From Paraburkholderia lacunae (GTDB taxonomy: Bacteria > Pseudomonadota > Gammaproteobacteria > Burkholderiales > Burkholderiaceae), in NCBI RefSeq assembly GCF_003353175.1, contig NZ_QHKS01000008.1:1-64000 (forward strand): DNA of 64,000 nt, read 5' to 3'. The translations under genes and the position numbers were made by a program. Every line of letters begins with the position of its first letter. The first letter of the stretch is position 1. Shown here one piece after another: positions 47,517 to 56,325 of this stretch. The notes beneath the pieces are model-generated. The model worked only from the letters and a program-made list of their open reading frames with translations, was not told where the DNA came from and did no database searches.

Positions 47517-47951
47517 ATGACCGACCTTCTCGACCGGGCGCGCGGCGCATTGCATGCCCAGCCGTTCAGCATGCTGCTTGGCGCCGAACTGATGCATACG
47601 GGCACCAGCGAACTGACACTGTCGCTGCCGATCCGCGACGAACTGCGGCAGCAGCACGGCTTCGTGCACGGCGGCGTCATCAGCTATCTCGTCGACAATG
47701 CGCTCACATTCGCCGGCGCGTTGTCGCTGGGACCCAGGGTCGTGACGGGCGAGTATAAGATCAACTATCTGCGGCCGGCGATCAACGGCACGCTGATCGC
47801 GCGCGCCAAGGTCGTCTACGCGGGTCAAACTCAGGCGACCTGCCAGTGCAACGTCTACGTGATGGAAGGCAACCGCGAGAAGCTCGTTGCGGTGGCTCAA
47901 GGCACGATCAATCGCATCAGCGACAGCGGCGAGCACGAACTGCCGGGTTGA
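47517..47951 (+). CDS. PaaI-type hotdog thioesterase
   Basis: This 144-residue protein starts at the ATG at 47517 with GAAGGA upstream. The hotdog fold signature GFVHGGVISYLVDNALTFAGA and VTGEYKINYLRPA point to a PaaI/DUF4442-type acyl-CoA thioesterase of the cytoplasm. It stands alone, upstream of the ArsR gene. Confidence 0.86.
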   Translation: MTDLLDRARGALHAQPFSMLLGAELMHTGTSELTLSLPIRDELRQQHGFVHGGVISYLVDNALTFAGALSLGPRVVTGEYKINYLRPAINGTLIARAKVVYAGQTQATCQCNVYVMEGNREKLVAVAQGTINRISDSGEHELPG

Positions 47952-48071
47952 ACGGACCCGCCGATAGCGACCGCGCGCCGCCGTAAAGGCGCTTGTTCAC
48001 GTGCTTGTTCACGTATCGTCATTTAGCTAATATACGAAACGTTATCCACTCCGCGTCAGCCCGACAACCCA

Positions 48072-48374
48072 ATGACGGACGACCTCACGCGTATCAACGC
48101 GCTTGCCAATGCCAGCCGGCTTGCCGTGATGCGCTGGCTGAAGGAGCCGACGCGACATTTCCCTTATCAGGACCACGCGGACATCGAAACGGTCGGCGTG
48201 TGCTGCACCTTCATCACCGACAAGCTCGGCATCGCGCCCGCCACCACCACGCGCCACATGCGCATCCTCGCCGACGCGGGGTTGGTCCGCGCTCAGCGAA
48301 TCGGCAAATTCACCTACTACAAACGGATCGACGCCGAATTGGAGAAGCTCGGCCGCGACCTCGCCAATCTCTAG
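48072..48374 (+). CDS. ArsR-family transcriptional regulator
   Basis: This 100-residue winged-helix protein has the HTH around residues 50-85 (KLGIAPATTTRHMRILADAGLVRAQRIGKFTYYKR). The usual ELCVCDL metal motif is absent; VGVCCTFITDKL carries two adjacent Cys (46, 47) that could bind metal or respond to redox. It lies 31 bases upstream of the decarboxylase gene and may control that two-gene operon and itself. Confidence 0.88.
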   Translation: MTDDLTRINALANASRLAVMRWLKEPTRHFPYQDHADIETVGVCCTFITDKLGIAPATTTRHMRILADAGLVRAQRIGKFTYYKRIDAELEKLGRDLANL

Positions 48375-48405
48375 ACCTGCTGGCCCCAAGACCTCAAGGA
48401 CTCTC

Positions 48406-49758
48406 ATGGACGAACTCGCTCTCGTCGCCGATGCGGACCGGCGCGCCCACGCATACCTCGCGGCCATCGGCAAGCGCCGGGTGTTTCCCGATGCCGCCGC
48501 GCTGGCGCAACTCGCTGCATTCGACGAAGCCTTCCCGCAGCACGGCCACCCGCCCGCCGACGTACTGCGTCTGCTCGACGAAAGCGGGTCGCCTGGCACC
48601 GTGGCGTCGAACGATCCGCGTTACTACGGCTTCGTGATCGGCGCCGTCTTGCCGGCGGCGGCCGCCGCCGAGCGTTTGATGGGCGCATGGGACCAATGCG
48701 CGTCGACCTTCGACAACTCGCCGGTGGCCGCCACCATCGAGAAGATCGCGACGCGCTGGGTGCTCGACGCACTCGATCTGCCGCGCGAGGCGGCGATCGG
48801 CTTCGGCACCAGCGCAACCGCCTGCACGCTGGTTTGCATCGCGGTGGCGCGGCGCGCGTTGCTGGAGCGCAAGGGCTGGGATTTCGACAACGACGGCTTG
48901 AATGGCGCGCCCGCCGTGCGGGTCGTGATCTCCGCCATGGCGCATATCACGGTGAAGAAGGCGCTGCGCGTGCTCGGCTTCGGCATGAAGCACGTGATCG
49001 TCGCGCCCGTCGATGCGGATGGCCGCATCGACCCGGACCAGCTGCCGCCGCTCGACGACATGACGATCTTCTGCGTACAGGCCGGCGAGGTGAACACCGG
49101 CGAGTTCGACCCGTTCGCCACGCTGATTCCGCGAGCGCGGAAAGCGGGCGCGTGGGTCCATGTCGACGGCGCGTTTGGCTTGTGGGCACGGGCGTCGTCG
49201 AAGCGGGCGCTGACCGACGGCATCGAAGGCGCGGATAGCTGGACCACAGACGGCCACAAGTGGCTCAACACGCCCTACGACGGCGCGATGGCGATCTGCC
49301 GCGACGCGGGCGCCATGTCGGCAGCGATGAACAGCGACGCGGCGTATTTGAGCGCGGCGCACGATGCGCAGAAGAATCTGAACCTCGAATTCTCGCGCCG
49401 GCCGCGGGGCATTCCGATCTGGGCGGCGTTGCGTTCTTTAGGGCGAAGCGGCGTGAGGGAAATGGTCGATCGCCATTGCGCGCAGGCTTCGCGCATCGCC
49501 GAAGGTTTGCGTGCCGCGGGTTTCGAGGTGTTGAATCGCGTCGTGTTGAATCAGGTGCTCGCGCGAGCCGCAACCGATGAGCAAACCGTCGCGATCCGCG
49601 AGGCGGCGCAGGCTTCGGGTGAAACGTGGTTCGGCGCGACGGTCTGGCAAGGCAGGCCGGCGTTTCGTATCAGCGTGTCGTCATGGCGCACCGAAGATCG
49701 GCACGTCGATCAACTGGTCGCGTTGCTGGCGCGTCTGCTCGATGCCCAGCGCGCGTAG
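48406..49758 (+). CDS. PLP-dependent decarboxylase (group II, glutamate/aromatic amino acid type)
   Basis: This 450-residue fold-type I enzyme has its PLP Lys285 in TTDGHKWLNTPYDGA, preceded by AWVHVDGAFGLWA and ICRD after. The block GFGTSATACTLVCIAVAR corresponds to the phosphate-binding region. It should decarboxylate an amino acid or act on a related amine; the substrate cannot be named. It is co-oriented with the ArsR regulator and converges with the FAH gene. Confidence 0.87.
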   Translation: MDELALVADADRRAHAYLAAIGKRRVFPDAAALAQLAAFDEAFPQHGHPPADVLRLLDESGSPGTVASNDPRYYGFVIGAVLPAAAAAERLMGAWDQCASTFDNSPVAATIEKIATRWVLDALDLPREAAIGFGTSATACTLVCIAVARRALLERKGWDFDNDGLNGAPAVRVVISAMAHITVKKALRVLGFGMKHVIVAPVDADGRIDPDQLPPLDDMTIFCVQAGEVNTGEFDPFATLIPRARKAGAWVHVDGAFGLWARASSKRALTDGIEGADSWTTDGHKWLNTPYDGAMAICRDAGAMSAAMNSDAAYLSAAHDAQKNLNLEFSRRPRGIPIWAALRSLGRSGVREMVDRHCAQASRIAEGLRAAGFEVLNRVVLNQVLARAATDEQTVAIREAAQASGETWFGATVWQGRPAFRISVSSWRTEDRHVDQLVALLARLLDAQRA

Positions 49759-49806
49759 ACCCACTTGAGCCCACCTGAACGCTCGCGCCGAGGCTCATAA
49801 GAAAGA

Positions 49807-49839
49807 CCGTTCCCGCATCGAGCAATCGAGCAGGAACGG
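49807..49839. terminator. Inverted repeat between convergent genes
   Basis: CCGTTCC with GGAACGG, extended by TCGA pairs across a GCAA loop, forms an imperfect 13-pair stem between the decarboxylase and the sugar operon. T-runs are weak on both sides. Confidence 0.5.
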
Positions 49840-49878
49840 CCTGTTCCATCATCCGCACCTTTCGACTACAGCCGCCGC

Positions 49879-50727
49879 TCACTCCGCGGCATAAGTCTTC
49901 TGCGTCTGCTCGCCGAGCCCTTCAATACCCAGACGGATGGTCTGCCCCGGCTTCAGGTACACAGGATTCGGTTTCACGCCCATGCCGACGCCCGGCGGCG
50001 TGCCGGTCGAAATCACGTCGCCCGGTTGCAGGCTCATGCACTGCGACACATACGACACCAGCTTCGCGACGCCGAACACCATCGTCTTCGTGTTGCCGTT
50101 CTGATAGCGATGGCCGTCCACTTCGAGCCACAAGCTCAGGTTCTGCGGATCCGCGACCTCGTCGCGCGTGACCATCCACGGACCGATCGGGCCGAATGTG
50201 TCAAAGCCCTTGCCCTTGTCCCACGTGCCGCCGCGCTCGATCTGCCATTCGCGTTCCGACACGTCGTTGATCACGCAGTAACCGGCGACGTAATCGAGCG
50301 CGTTGGCTTCGTCGACGTATTTCGCCGGCTTGCCGATCACCACGCCGAGTTCGACCTCCCAGTCGGTCTTCTTCGAGCCACGCGGAATTTCCACGCCGTC
50401 GTTCGGGCCGCTGATCGCGCTCGTCCACTTGTTGAAAATCACCGGCTCGGCCGGCACCGGCAGATTCGATTCCGCCGCATGATCCGCGTAGTTCAACCCG
50501 ATGCAGATGAACTTGCCGATCTTGCCGACGCACGGGCCGATCCGCGGATTGCCTTCCACCAGCGGCAGCGATGCCGGATCGAGCGCGCGCAGTTTGGCGA
50601 GGCCCTCGTCGGTCAGCGCGGCGCCGTCGATATCGGCGAGCACGTTCGACAGATCGCGAAGCTTGCCTTGCGCGTCGAGCAAGCCCGGTTTTTCCTGACC
50701 TTTCGGCCCATAACGAAGCAGTTTCAT
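49879..50727 (-). CDS. FAH-family hydrolase: 2,4-diketo-3-deoxy-L-fuconate (or pentonate) hydrolase
   Basis: This 282-residue enzyme has the fumarylacetoacetate-hydrolase fold with metal ligands in TDWEVELGVVIGK and GYCVINDVSERE, plus STGTPPGVGMG. In oxidative L-fucose pathways this family splits 2,4-diketo-3-deoxy-L-fuconate to pyruvate and L-lactate. In D-arabinose pathways the analogous split gives glycolate. It is the last gene of the operon and follows the SDR gene by 37 bases. Confidence 0.85.
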   Translation of the reverse strand: MKLLRYGPKGQEKPGLLDAQGKLRDLSNVLADIDGAALTDEGLAKLRALDPASLPLVEGNPRIGPCVGKIGKFICIGLNYADHAAESNLPVPAEPVIFNKWTSAISGPNDGVEIPRGSKKTDWEVELGVVIGKPAKYVDEANALDYVAGYCVINDVSEREWQIERGGTWDKGKGFDTFGPIGPWMVTRDEVADPQNLSLWLEVDGHRYQNGNTKTMVFGVAKLVSYVSQCMSLQPGDVISTGTPPGVGMGVKPNPVYLKPGQTIRLGIEGLGEQTQKTYAAE

Positions 50728-50764
50728 CCTGACACTTCCTTTTCTAGTGGTATTGCCGTATGCA

Positions 50765-51508
50765 TCAGTTCGACCAGCCGCCGTCGATCACATGTGCGTG
50801 ACCGGTGGTAAACGACGATTCGTCGGACGCGAGATACAGCGCCAGCGCGGCGATCTCTTCGGGCTTGCCGATGCGGCCCATCGGCTGGCGCGCGACAAAG
50901 GCCGCCTGCACGACGTCGCGCGTCACGCCCTGCGCCTGAGCCTGCTCGGCGATCCGCTGTTCGAGCGACGGCGAAGCCACCGTGCCCGGGCAAATCGCGT
51001 TACAGCGTACACCACGCGCAATGAAGTCCGCAGCAACCGACTTGGTCAGCCCGATCACCGCGGCTTTCGACGCGCTATAAGCGAAGCGGTTCGGCACACC
51101 CTTCACGCTCGACGCCGCCGACGACATATTGATGATCGAGCCGCCGCCTTTGCCCAGCATCGCCGGCAGGAATGCGCGGATCGTGCGGTACATGGCCTTC
51201 ACATTCAGGTCGAACGCGAAGTCCCAATCTTCTTCGGTGCATTCGAGAATCGTGCCGGCGTGCACGAAGCCCGCGCAATTGAACAGCACGTCGATCGCGC
51301 CGAGTTCGGCGGCCAGCGCCTTGATGGCCGCGTCGTCGCGCACGTCGAGCTTGCGCGCTTCGACGGGCTTGCCGGCGAGCCCGTCGATGCGGATATCGGT
51401 GGCGATCACGCGCGCGCCTTCGCGTGCGAACAGCTCCGCGGTCGCGAGGCCGATGCCTTGTCCCGCCGCGGTGATCAGGGCCGTCTTGCCGGCCAGTCTT
51501 TGTGTCAT
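50765..51508 (-). CDS. SDR dehydrogenase, probable 2-keto-3-deoxy-L-fuconate 4-dehydrogenase
   Basis: This 247-residue Rossmann enzyme has the cofactor motif TAAGQGIG at 14-21, NCAG, catalytic Ser and YSASK. The close resemblance to DHRS6/KDF-dehydrogenase-type SDRs and the operon context support oxidation of 2-keto-3-deoxy-L-fuconate (or 2-keto-3-deoxy-pentonate) with NAD. Product goes to the FAH hydrolase encoded next. Confidence 0.85.
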   Translation of the reverse strand: MTQRLAGKTALITAAGQGIGLATAELFAREGARVIATDIRIDGLAGKPVEARKLDVRDDAAIKALAAELGAIDVLFNCAGFVHAGTILECTEEDWDFAFDLNVKAMYRTIRAFLPAMLGKGGGSIINMSSAASSVKGVPNRFAYSASKAAVIGLTKSVAADFIARGVRCNAICPGTVASPSLEQRIAEQAQAQGVTRDVVQAAFVARQPMGRIGKPEEIAALALYLASDESSFTTGHAHVIDGGWSN

Positions 51509-51564
51509 CTACGACTCCAGTTGAATGGAATGGGCTGCTCTTGTCTCGTCCGGGCTTGGTACCT

Positions 51565-52395
51565 TCAAAGCCGGTAAAACGCGGCGGCATTGCCGCCGAA
51601 AACCGCGTCGCGCTCGTTGTCGCTCAGGGACGCGAGCAAGGTGTTCGCCACCGAGTGCCACAGCAGATAGTCGCCGTTCAGATCAAGCACCGGCCAGTCG
51701 CTGCCCCACATCAAACGCGCCGGACCGAACGACGCCAGCAGATGCTCGACATACGGCTGCAAGGTTGCTTCGGTCCAGCCGGGCGCGGCCTCTGTGACGA
51801 GCCCCGACAGCTTGCAATGCACGTGCGGCAGCCGGGCGAGCCGCGTGATCGCATCGGCCCATGTTTGCCAATCCGCGCGGCCGTAGCGGATCGGCGGCTT
51901 CGCACCATGATCGACGACGATGCGCAGCGCCGGAAAACGCGTCGCGAACGTTTCGACGTGCTCCACGTGACGCGCGTAAATCAGCGCGTCGAACGCGAGG
52001 TCGTGCGCGATCAGCGCTTCGATCGCGGGCGCGAGCTCGGCGTTGGCGATCCACGTATCGTCCGGAATATCCTGCAGCATCGGCCGCACGCCCTTGAACT
52101 TCGGCTCGTGCGCGAAGGCGTCGATGACATCCGGCGCAGTCGGCAGCAGCAAGGGCACCCAACCCACCACGCCGGCAATCGACGGCTCATCGCGAGCCAT
52201 GTCGAGCAAGTAACGCGTTTCATCAATGGTCGGCGCCGCCTGCACCACCACCGTACGCTCGATGCCGGCCCGTTCGCGCAACGGCGCGAGATCGGCGGGA
52301 CCAAACGGCCGGTACAGGATTTTCAGTTCCGGCGTGAGCCACTCATAGTCGCCTCGAGCCGGGTCCCAATAGTGCTGGTGGGCGTCGATATGCAT
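51565..52395 (-). CDS. Amidohydrolase-superfamily sugar lactonase (L-fucono/pentono-lactonase)
   Basis: This 276-residue TIM-barrel protein of the COG3618 group has the metal motif DAHQHYW at residues 4-10, KGVRPMLQD, VDHGAKP and WGSDWPV. A characterised Burkholderia member is an L-fucono-1,5-lactonase. It opens the lactone made by the aldose dehydrogenase, whose stop lies 6 bases upstream. Confidence 0.87.
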   Translation of the reverse strand: MHIDAHQHYWDPARGDYEWLTPELKILYRPFGPADLAPLRERAGIERTVVVQAAPTIDETRYLLDMARDEPSIAGVVGWVPLLLPTAPDVIDAFAHEPKFKGVRPMLQDIPDDTWIANAELAPAIEALIAHDLAFDALIYARHVEHVETFATRFPALRIVVDHGAKPPIRYGRADWQTWADAITRLARLPHVHCKLSGLVTEAAPGWTEATLQPYVEHLLASFGPARLMWGSDWPVLDLNGDYLLWHSVANTLLASLSDNERDAVFGGNAAAFYRL

Positions 52396-52401
52396 CGTCG
52401 G

Positions 52402-53442
52402 TCAATCCTCCGGCGCGGGCGCGCGGCTATCGAGCAAGCCGTTGTCGCGCAACGCGGACCACAATTTCGCGGGGATCGGCTGCTCGAACGACGCCACGTT
52501 CTCGCGCAATTCATCGGCACTGCGCGCGCCGGTCAACACGGTCGCGACCGCCGGATGCGCATACGGAAACTGCAAAGCGGCGGCGGCAAGCGGCACGCCA
52601 TGATCGCGGCACACCGCCTCGAGCCGCGCGACGCGCTCGATCACTTCGCGCGGCGCGTCGCCGTAGTTGAATTTCAGATCGCCCTCGACGCCGCGCGCCA
52701 GAATGCCCGAATTGAACGCGCCGCCTAACAGGATGCTGACGCCGCGCTTTTCGCATGCCGGCAACAGGTCGTCGAGCGTGGTCTGTTCGAGCAGCGTATA
52801 ACGGCCCGCGAGCAACGCGCAATCGATATCGAATTCGGCCATCGCGTCGAGAATCGCCGCGCCTTCGTTGACGCCCAGGCCGACCGCCTTGACCGCGCCC
52901 GACGCACGCAACTCGTCGAGCGCGCGAAAGCCGCCGCCTTCGGTCAGTTGCCGCCAGTAATGCGGGTTCTTTTCGCCGTGGGTGACACGGCCGATATCGT
53001 GCACCAGCAGGATGTCGATATCGACAATGCCCAGGCGCTGCTGGCTGTCTTCGAACGAACGCAGAATGCCGTCGTGCGTGTAGTCGTAGATCGCCTGAAA
53101 CGGCAGCGGGTCTTGCCAGCCCTCGCTGCCGTCGTAGGGCGCGGTGCGCGGCACGAAGCGGCGCCCGACTTTCGTGGAGAGCACGTATTCGCTGCGCGGA
53201 TAGCGGCGCAACGCGTCGCCCAGACGATGCTCGGCTTTCGTGTGGCCGTAATGCGGCGCGGTATCGAAGTAGCGCACCCCGGCGTCCCACGCGGCGGCGA
53301 TGGTCGCGTGCGCTTCTTCGTCGGACAGGTCGCGGTAAAGGCCCCCCAAAGGCGCCGTGCCGAGCCCCAATCCGCTGACTTGCAGCGCGCGGCGGCCGAT
53401 GCCGCGCCGTTGCCCGATCTTCGAACCGACCGTTGCCGTCAT
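52402..53442 (-). CDS. Aldo/keto reductase-type aldose 1-dehydrogenase (L-fucose/D-threo-aldose)
   Basis: This 346-residue (beta/alpha)8 oxidoreductase carries the tetrad blocks YFDTAPHYG, STKVG and LLVHD. It resembles the D-threo-aldose/L-fucose 1-dehydrogenases and would oxidise the free sugar to the lactone. The Shine-Dalgarno AAAGGAG lies eight bases before the ATG and abuts a palindromic repeat at 53458-53500. It belongs to the sugar operon downstream of the dehydratase, after a gap of about 130 bases. Confidence 0.87.
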   Translation of the reverse strand: MTATVGSKIGQRRGIGRRALQVSGLGLGTAPLGGLYRDLSDEEAHATIAAAWDAGVRYFDTAPHYGHTKAEHRLGDALRRYPRSEYVLSTKVGRRFVPRTAPYDGSEGWQDPLPFQAIYDYTHDGILRSFEDSQQRLGIVDIDILLVHDIGRVTHGEKNPHYWRQLTEGGGFRALDELRASGAVKAVGLGVNEGAAILDAMAEFDIDCALLAGRYTLLEQTTLDDLLPACEKRGVSILLGGAFNSGILARGVEGDLKFNYGDAPREVIERVARLEAVCRDHGVPLAAAALQFPYAHPAVATVLTGARSADELRENVASFEQPIPAKLWSALRDNGLLDSRAPAPED

Positions 53443-53457
53443 TGACCGCGTCTCCTT

Positions 53458-53500
53458 TGTCGACCGGAGTTAGCGCTTTAGCGCTTACTCCGGTCCCATG
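53458..53500. repeat. Palindromic repeat unit, sister of the pot array
   Basis: This 43-base unit TGTCGACCGGAGTTAGCGC, TTTA, GCGCTTACTCCGGTCCCATG matches the units at 20135-20364 in sequence, length and TTTA loop. It is single and uninterrupted, between the dehydratase and dehydrogenase genes of the sugar operon. As in the pot operon it directly precedes the Shine-Dalgarno of a minus-strand gene. Confidence 0.85.
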
Positions 53501-53573
53501 AAAGATGGTTGTTGAGGTTAACCCTGTTTTAGCACGCGCGAACGATGTTTGCCCGGCGCGCGCAAATCGGCAC

Positions 53574-54884
53574 TCAGAGCCGTGCGATCGCGAGCGCCCG
53601 TTGCGGCGTCGCAGCACTCGACGGCAGGCACGCCGGCCCGACCGGCTCGAAAGTCTTGTAAGTGAGGATGAATTCCTGATGCCCGAGCGTCTCCGATTTC
53701 GACGCCTCGCCCGACGCGATAGCCACCGTCTGATCGAATATCTCGCGGCCGACTTCGTCGAGCGTGCCGCGGCCTTCGAGGATCCGCCCTGCGTCGACGT
53801 CCATATCGCCGGCGAGATTGCGATACGTCGCGGGGTTCGCGCAGACCTTGATGACCGGCGAAATCGCCGAGCCGACCACCGAGCCGCGTCCGGTGGTGAA
53901 CAGAATCACATGCGCGCCGCAAGCGATCAGTTCGCCGATCTCCGCGTTGTCGCTAATGTTCGGAAAGCCGAAGCGCGGCTCGCCGTCCGGCACGACGTCG
54001 AGCAGATAGAGGCCGCCGGTCGGCGGAATATCGCCGGGTTTGATGATGCCGACAATCGGCGACGCGCCGCTCTTCGCATACGCACCCAGAGATTTCTCTT
54101 CCTGCGTGGTGAGGCCGCCGTCCGCGTTACCGACCGCGAAACTGCCGTGCCCGAGAATCGAGTAATAGCGCGCCGCCTTGCCGACACACGCGACGATTTC
54201 GTCGCCGAGTTCGGGCCGCGCCGCACGCGTTTTCATATGAAATTCGCAGCCCACCAGCTCGCCGGTTTCTTCGAAGATGCAGGCGGAGCCCGCGTCGATC
54301 AGATAATCGAACGCGCGGCCCACGGCCGGATTCGCGGTGATGCCGCTGGTACCGTCCGAGCCGCCGCAGATCGTGCCGATCACCAGTTCGCTCAGCGCCA
54401 TCGGTACTTTCCGTTGCGCGGCGAGTTGCTTGCGCGCGTCGCGAACCCAGTCGACGCCATATTGAATCGTGCTGCGCGTGCCGCCCTTTTCCTGGATCGT
54501 CAGTACTTCGACGGGACGGCCGCTCGCGCGCACCACGTCCACCAGATAGTGCTTGTTCATGCTTTCGCAACCGAGCGATATGAACAGCACCGCGCCCACA
54601 TTCGGATGCGTGGTGAGCCGTTCCAGCATCTTTTCCGCGTAGCCGTTCGGATAGCAGCCGGGAAACCCGATCAGATGCACCGGCGGTTCACGCTCGGCCG
54701 ATGGCTCGTCGAATGCGTCGACCGGCTCGCGAAACCGCGTGACGATCTCGCGTGCGACGTGATGCGCGCACTCGACCAGATACGCGACCGCGACCACGTT
54801 GCGGATGCCTTTGCGGCCGTCGCTGCGCAGGTAGCCTTGCAGCGTCGGCTGGGTGATTTGAGGTGCCACGGAAATGTCGGTCAT
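53574..54884 (-). CDS. UxaA-family sugar-acid dehydratase, large part
   Basis: This 436-residue protein starts at ATG 54882-54884. It is the catalytic C-terminal module of the altronate/galactarate dehydratase family: RSDGRKGIRN, GFPGCYPNGYAEKML, SLGCESMNKHYLV, GTICGGSDGTSGITANPA, IPPTGGLYLLD and GRGSVVGSAISPVIKVCANPATY. It should dehydrate L-fuconate (or D-arabinonate) to the 2-keto-3-deoxy acid, using metal-liganding Cys. The N-terminal SAF module is encoded by the separate gene at 54927. Confidence 0.87.
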   Translation of the reverse strand: MTDISVAPQITQPTLQGYLRSDGRKGIRNVVAVAYLVECAHHVAREIVTRFREPVDAFDEPSAEREPPVHLIGFPGCYPNGYAEKMLERLTTHPNVGAVLFISLGCESMNKHYLVDVVRASGRPVEVLTIQEKGGTRSTIQYGVDWVRDARKQLAAQRKVPMALSELVIGTICGGSDGTSGITANPAVGRAFDYLIDAGSACIFEETGELVGCEFHMKTRAARPELGDEIVACVGKAARYYSILGHGSFAVGNADGGLTTQEEKSLGAYAKSGASPIVGIIKPGDIPPTGGLYLLDVVPDGEPRFGFPNISDNAEIGELIACGAHVILFTTGRGSVVGSAISPVIKVCANPATYRNLAGDMDVDAGRILEGRGTLDEVGREIFDQTVAIASGEASKSETLGHQEFILTYKTFEPVGPACLPSSAATPQRALAIARL

Positions 54885-54926
54885 GATCGTTCCAGCGTGG
54901 CGCCAGGCCACTTCATTGTGCGCAAA

Positions 54927-55250
54927 TCAGTGATGGATGAACTCGTGTCCCGCGTCGTGCGTATAGGTGGGCAGGTAATCGCTTGCGAGGTTGTGCGTAT
55001 GCAGATGCGCGCCGCGCGCGACCGCTTCGGTCACGTGGCCGATCACCGCGCCGTAACGCAGCACCTTGTCGTCCTTCGCCAGTTCCTGGCGTGCCACTTT
55101 ATGGCCGAGCTCGATGGTCTTGGTGAGCGTCACGCATTCGCCTTCGATCAGCATTTGCGTGCCTGCTTCGAGGCGCGCCGCCGCGATCAGGCAGTTATCG
55201 GCCGGGCTCAGCAGGATCAGGCGGACATCGGTATCCAATGGACGGCTCAA
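54927..55250 (-). CDS. UxaA-family dehydratase, SAF-domain small part
   Basis: This 107-residue SAF domain (AGTQMLIEGECVTLTKTIELGHKVA; VLRYGAVIGHVTEAVARGAHLHTHNL) corresponds to the N-terminus of single-chain altronate dehydratase. It is encoded 42 bases upstream of the large part, so the enzyme is a split version. The two polypeptides probably form one dehydratase. Confidence 0.85.
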   Translation of the reverse strand: MSRPLDTDVRLILLSPADNCLIAAARLEAGTQMLIEGECVTLTKTIELGHKVARQELAKDDKVLRYGAVIGHVTEAVARGAHLHTHNLASDYLPTYTHDAGHEFIHH

Positions 55251-55275
55251 AGTAGGTCTCCGTGTTGCACGCGCA

Positions 55276-56325
55276 TTAGTTCTGGCCCTCGCCGCTGGCG
55301 AGGCGCGCGACCATCAGCGAGCCGAGGATGATGGCGCCGTAGATCGCCTGAATCCAGAACGACGGCACTTGCGCGAGCGTCAGCAGGTTCTGCACGACGC
55401 CGAGCAGCAGCACGCCGGAGAGCGCGCCGAGCATCGTGCCTTTGCCGCCGTCGAGCGAAATGCCGCCGATCACCGCCGCCGCGAACACCGTGAAAATCAT
55501 TCCGTTGCCCTGATTCGCGTTGATCGCGCCGACATAGCCCGTCACGATCAGACCGCCGACCGACGCGAGCACGCTGCCGAGCACGAAGACGCCCCACGTG
55601 ATGCGCTCGACGCGAATCCCCGCGGCGCGCGCCGCTTCCGGATTGCCGCCGATCGCGTACAGCGCGCGGCCCAGACGGTGATAGCGCAACACGAACGCGG
55701 CGATCGCGAACGCCGCCGCCGCGAGCCACACGGACAACGGCAAGCCGAGCACGATGGTGGTGGCAAGCGAGAAGAACGACGGCGGCATATCGAACAGCGT
55801 GCCGCCTTTGGTCGCGCCGACCAGCATGCCGCGCAACACGATCAGCATGGCCAGCGTGACGATGAATGCGTTCAGCCGCAAACGCACCACCAGAAATCCG
55901 TTGATGAGCCCGATCACCGCGCCGACCGCCACGATGGCGAGCAGGCCCATCGCCGCAGGCCATTGCAGACCGAAGCCCGCGGACGCCGCCGGCATCACCA
56001 GCATCGCGCCGACCGCGGGCGCGATCCCCACCGTCGATTCGAGCGACAAATCGAACTTGCCGGTCAGCACGATCAGCGATTCGGCGAGCACGACGAGCGC
56101 CAATGCCGCCGACGCGCCCAGCACGCTGATCAGATTCGCCCGCGTCAGAAAGCTCGGGCTGACCAATGCGCCGATCACGATCAGCAATGCGAGTGCGGGC
56201 AACAACGCCAATTCGCGCAGGCGCGCGAATTCGATCCGCGCGCGCTTGCCGCGCGGGGCCGCCATGGGCGGCTGTGCGTGAGCTTGCGTCGTGCCGAATG
56301 CGGGGCTGGGCACACTATTCTTCAT
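55276..56325 (-). CDS. Sugar ABC transporter permease (RbsC type)
   Basis: This 349-residue permease starts at ATG 56323-56325 with AAGGAG 9 bases upstream; it overlaps the ATPase stop by 11 bases. Eight to ten hydrophobic helices and GGISLDGGKGTMLGALSGVLLLGVVQNLL identify the RbsC/AraH family. It is predicted to import the sugar degraded by the operon. Confidence 0.9.
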   Translation of the reverse strand: MKNSVPSPAFGTTQAHAQPPMAAPRGKRARIEFARLRELALLPALALLIVIGALVSPSFLTRANLISVLGASAALALVVLAESLIVLTGKFDLSLESTVGIAPAVGAMLVMPAASAGFGLQWPAAMGLLAIVAVGAVIGLINGFLVVRLRLNAFIVTLAMLIVLRGMLVGATKGGTLFDMPPSFFSLATTIVLGLPLSVWLAAAAFAIAAFVLRYHRLGRALYAIGGNPEAARAAGIRVERITWGVFVLGSVLASVGGLIVTGYVGAINANQGNGMIFTVFAAAVIGGISLDGGKGTMLGALSGVLLLGVVQNLLTLAQVPSFWIQAIYGAIILGSLMVARLASGEGQN

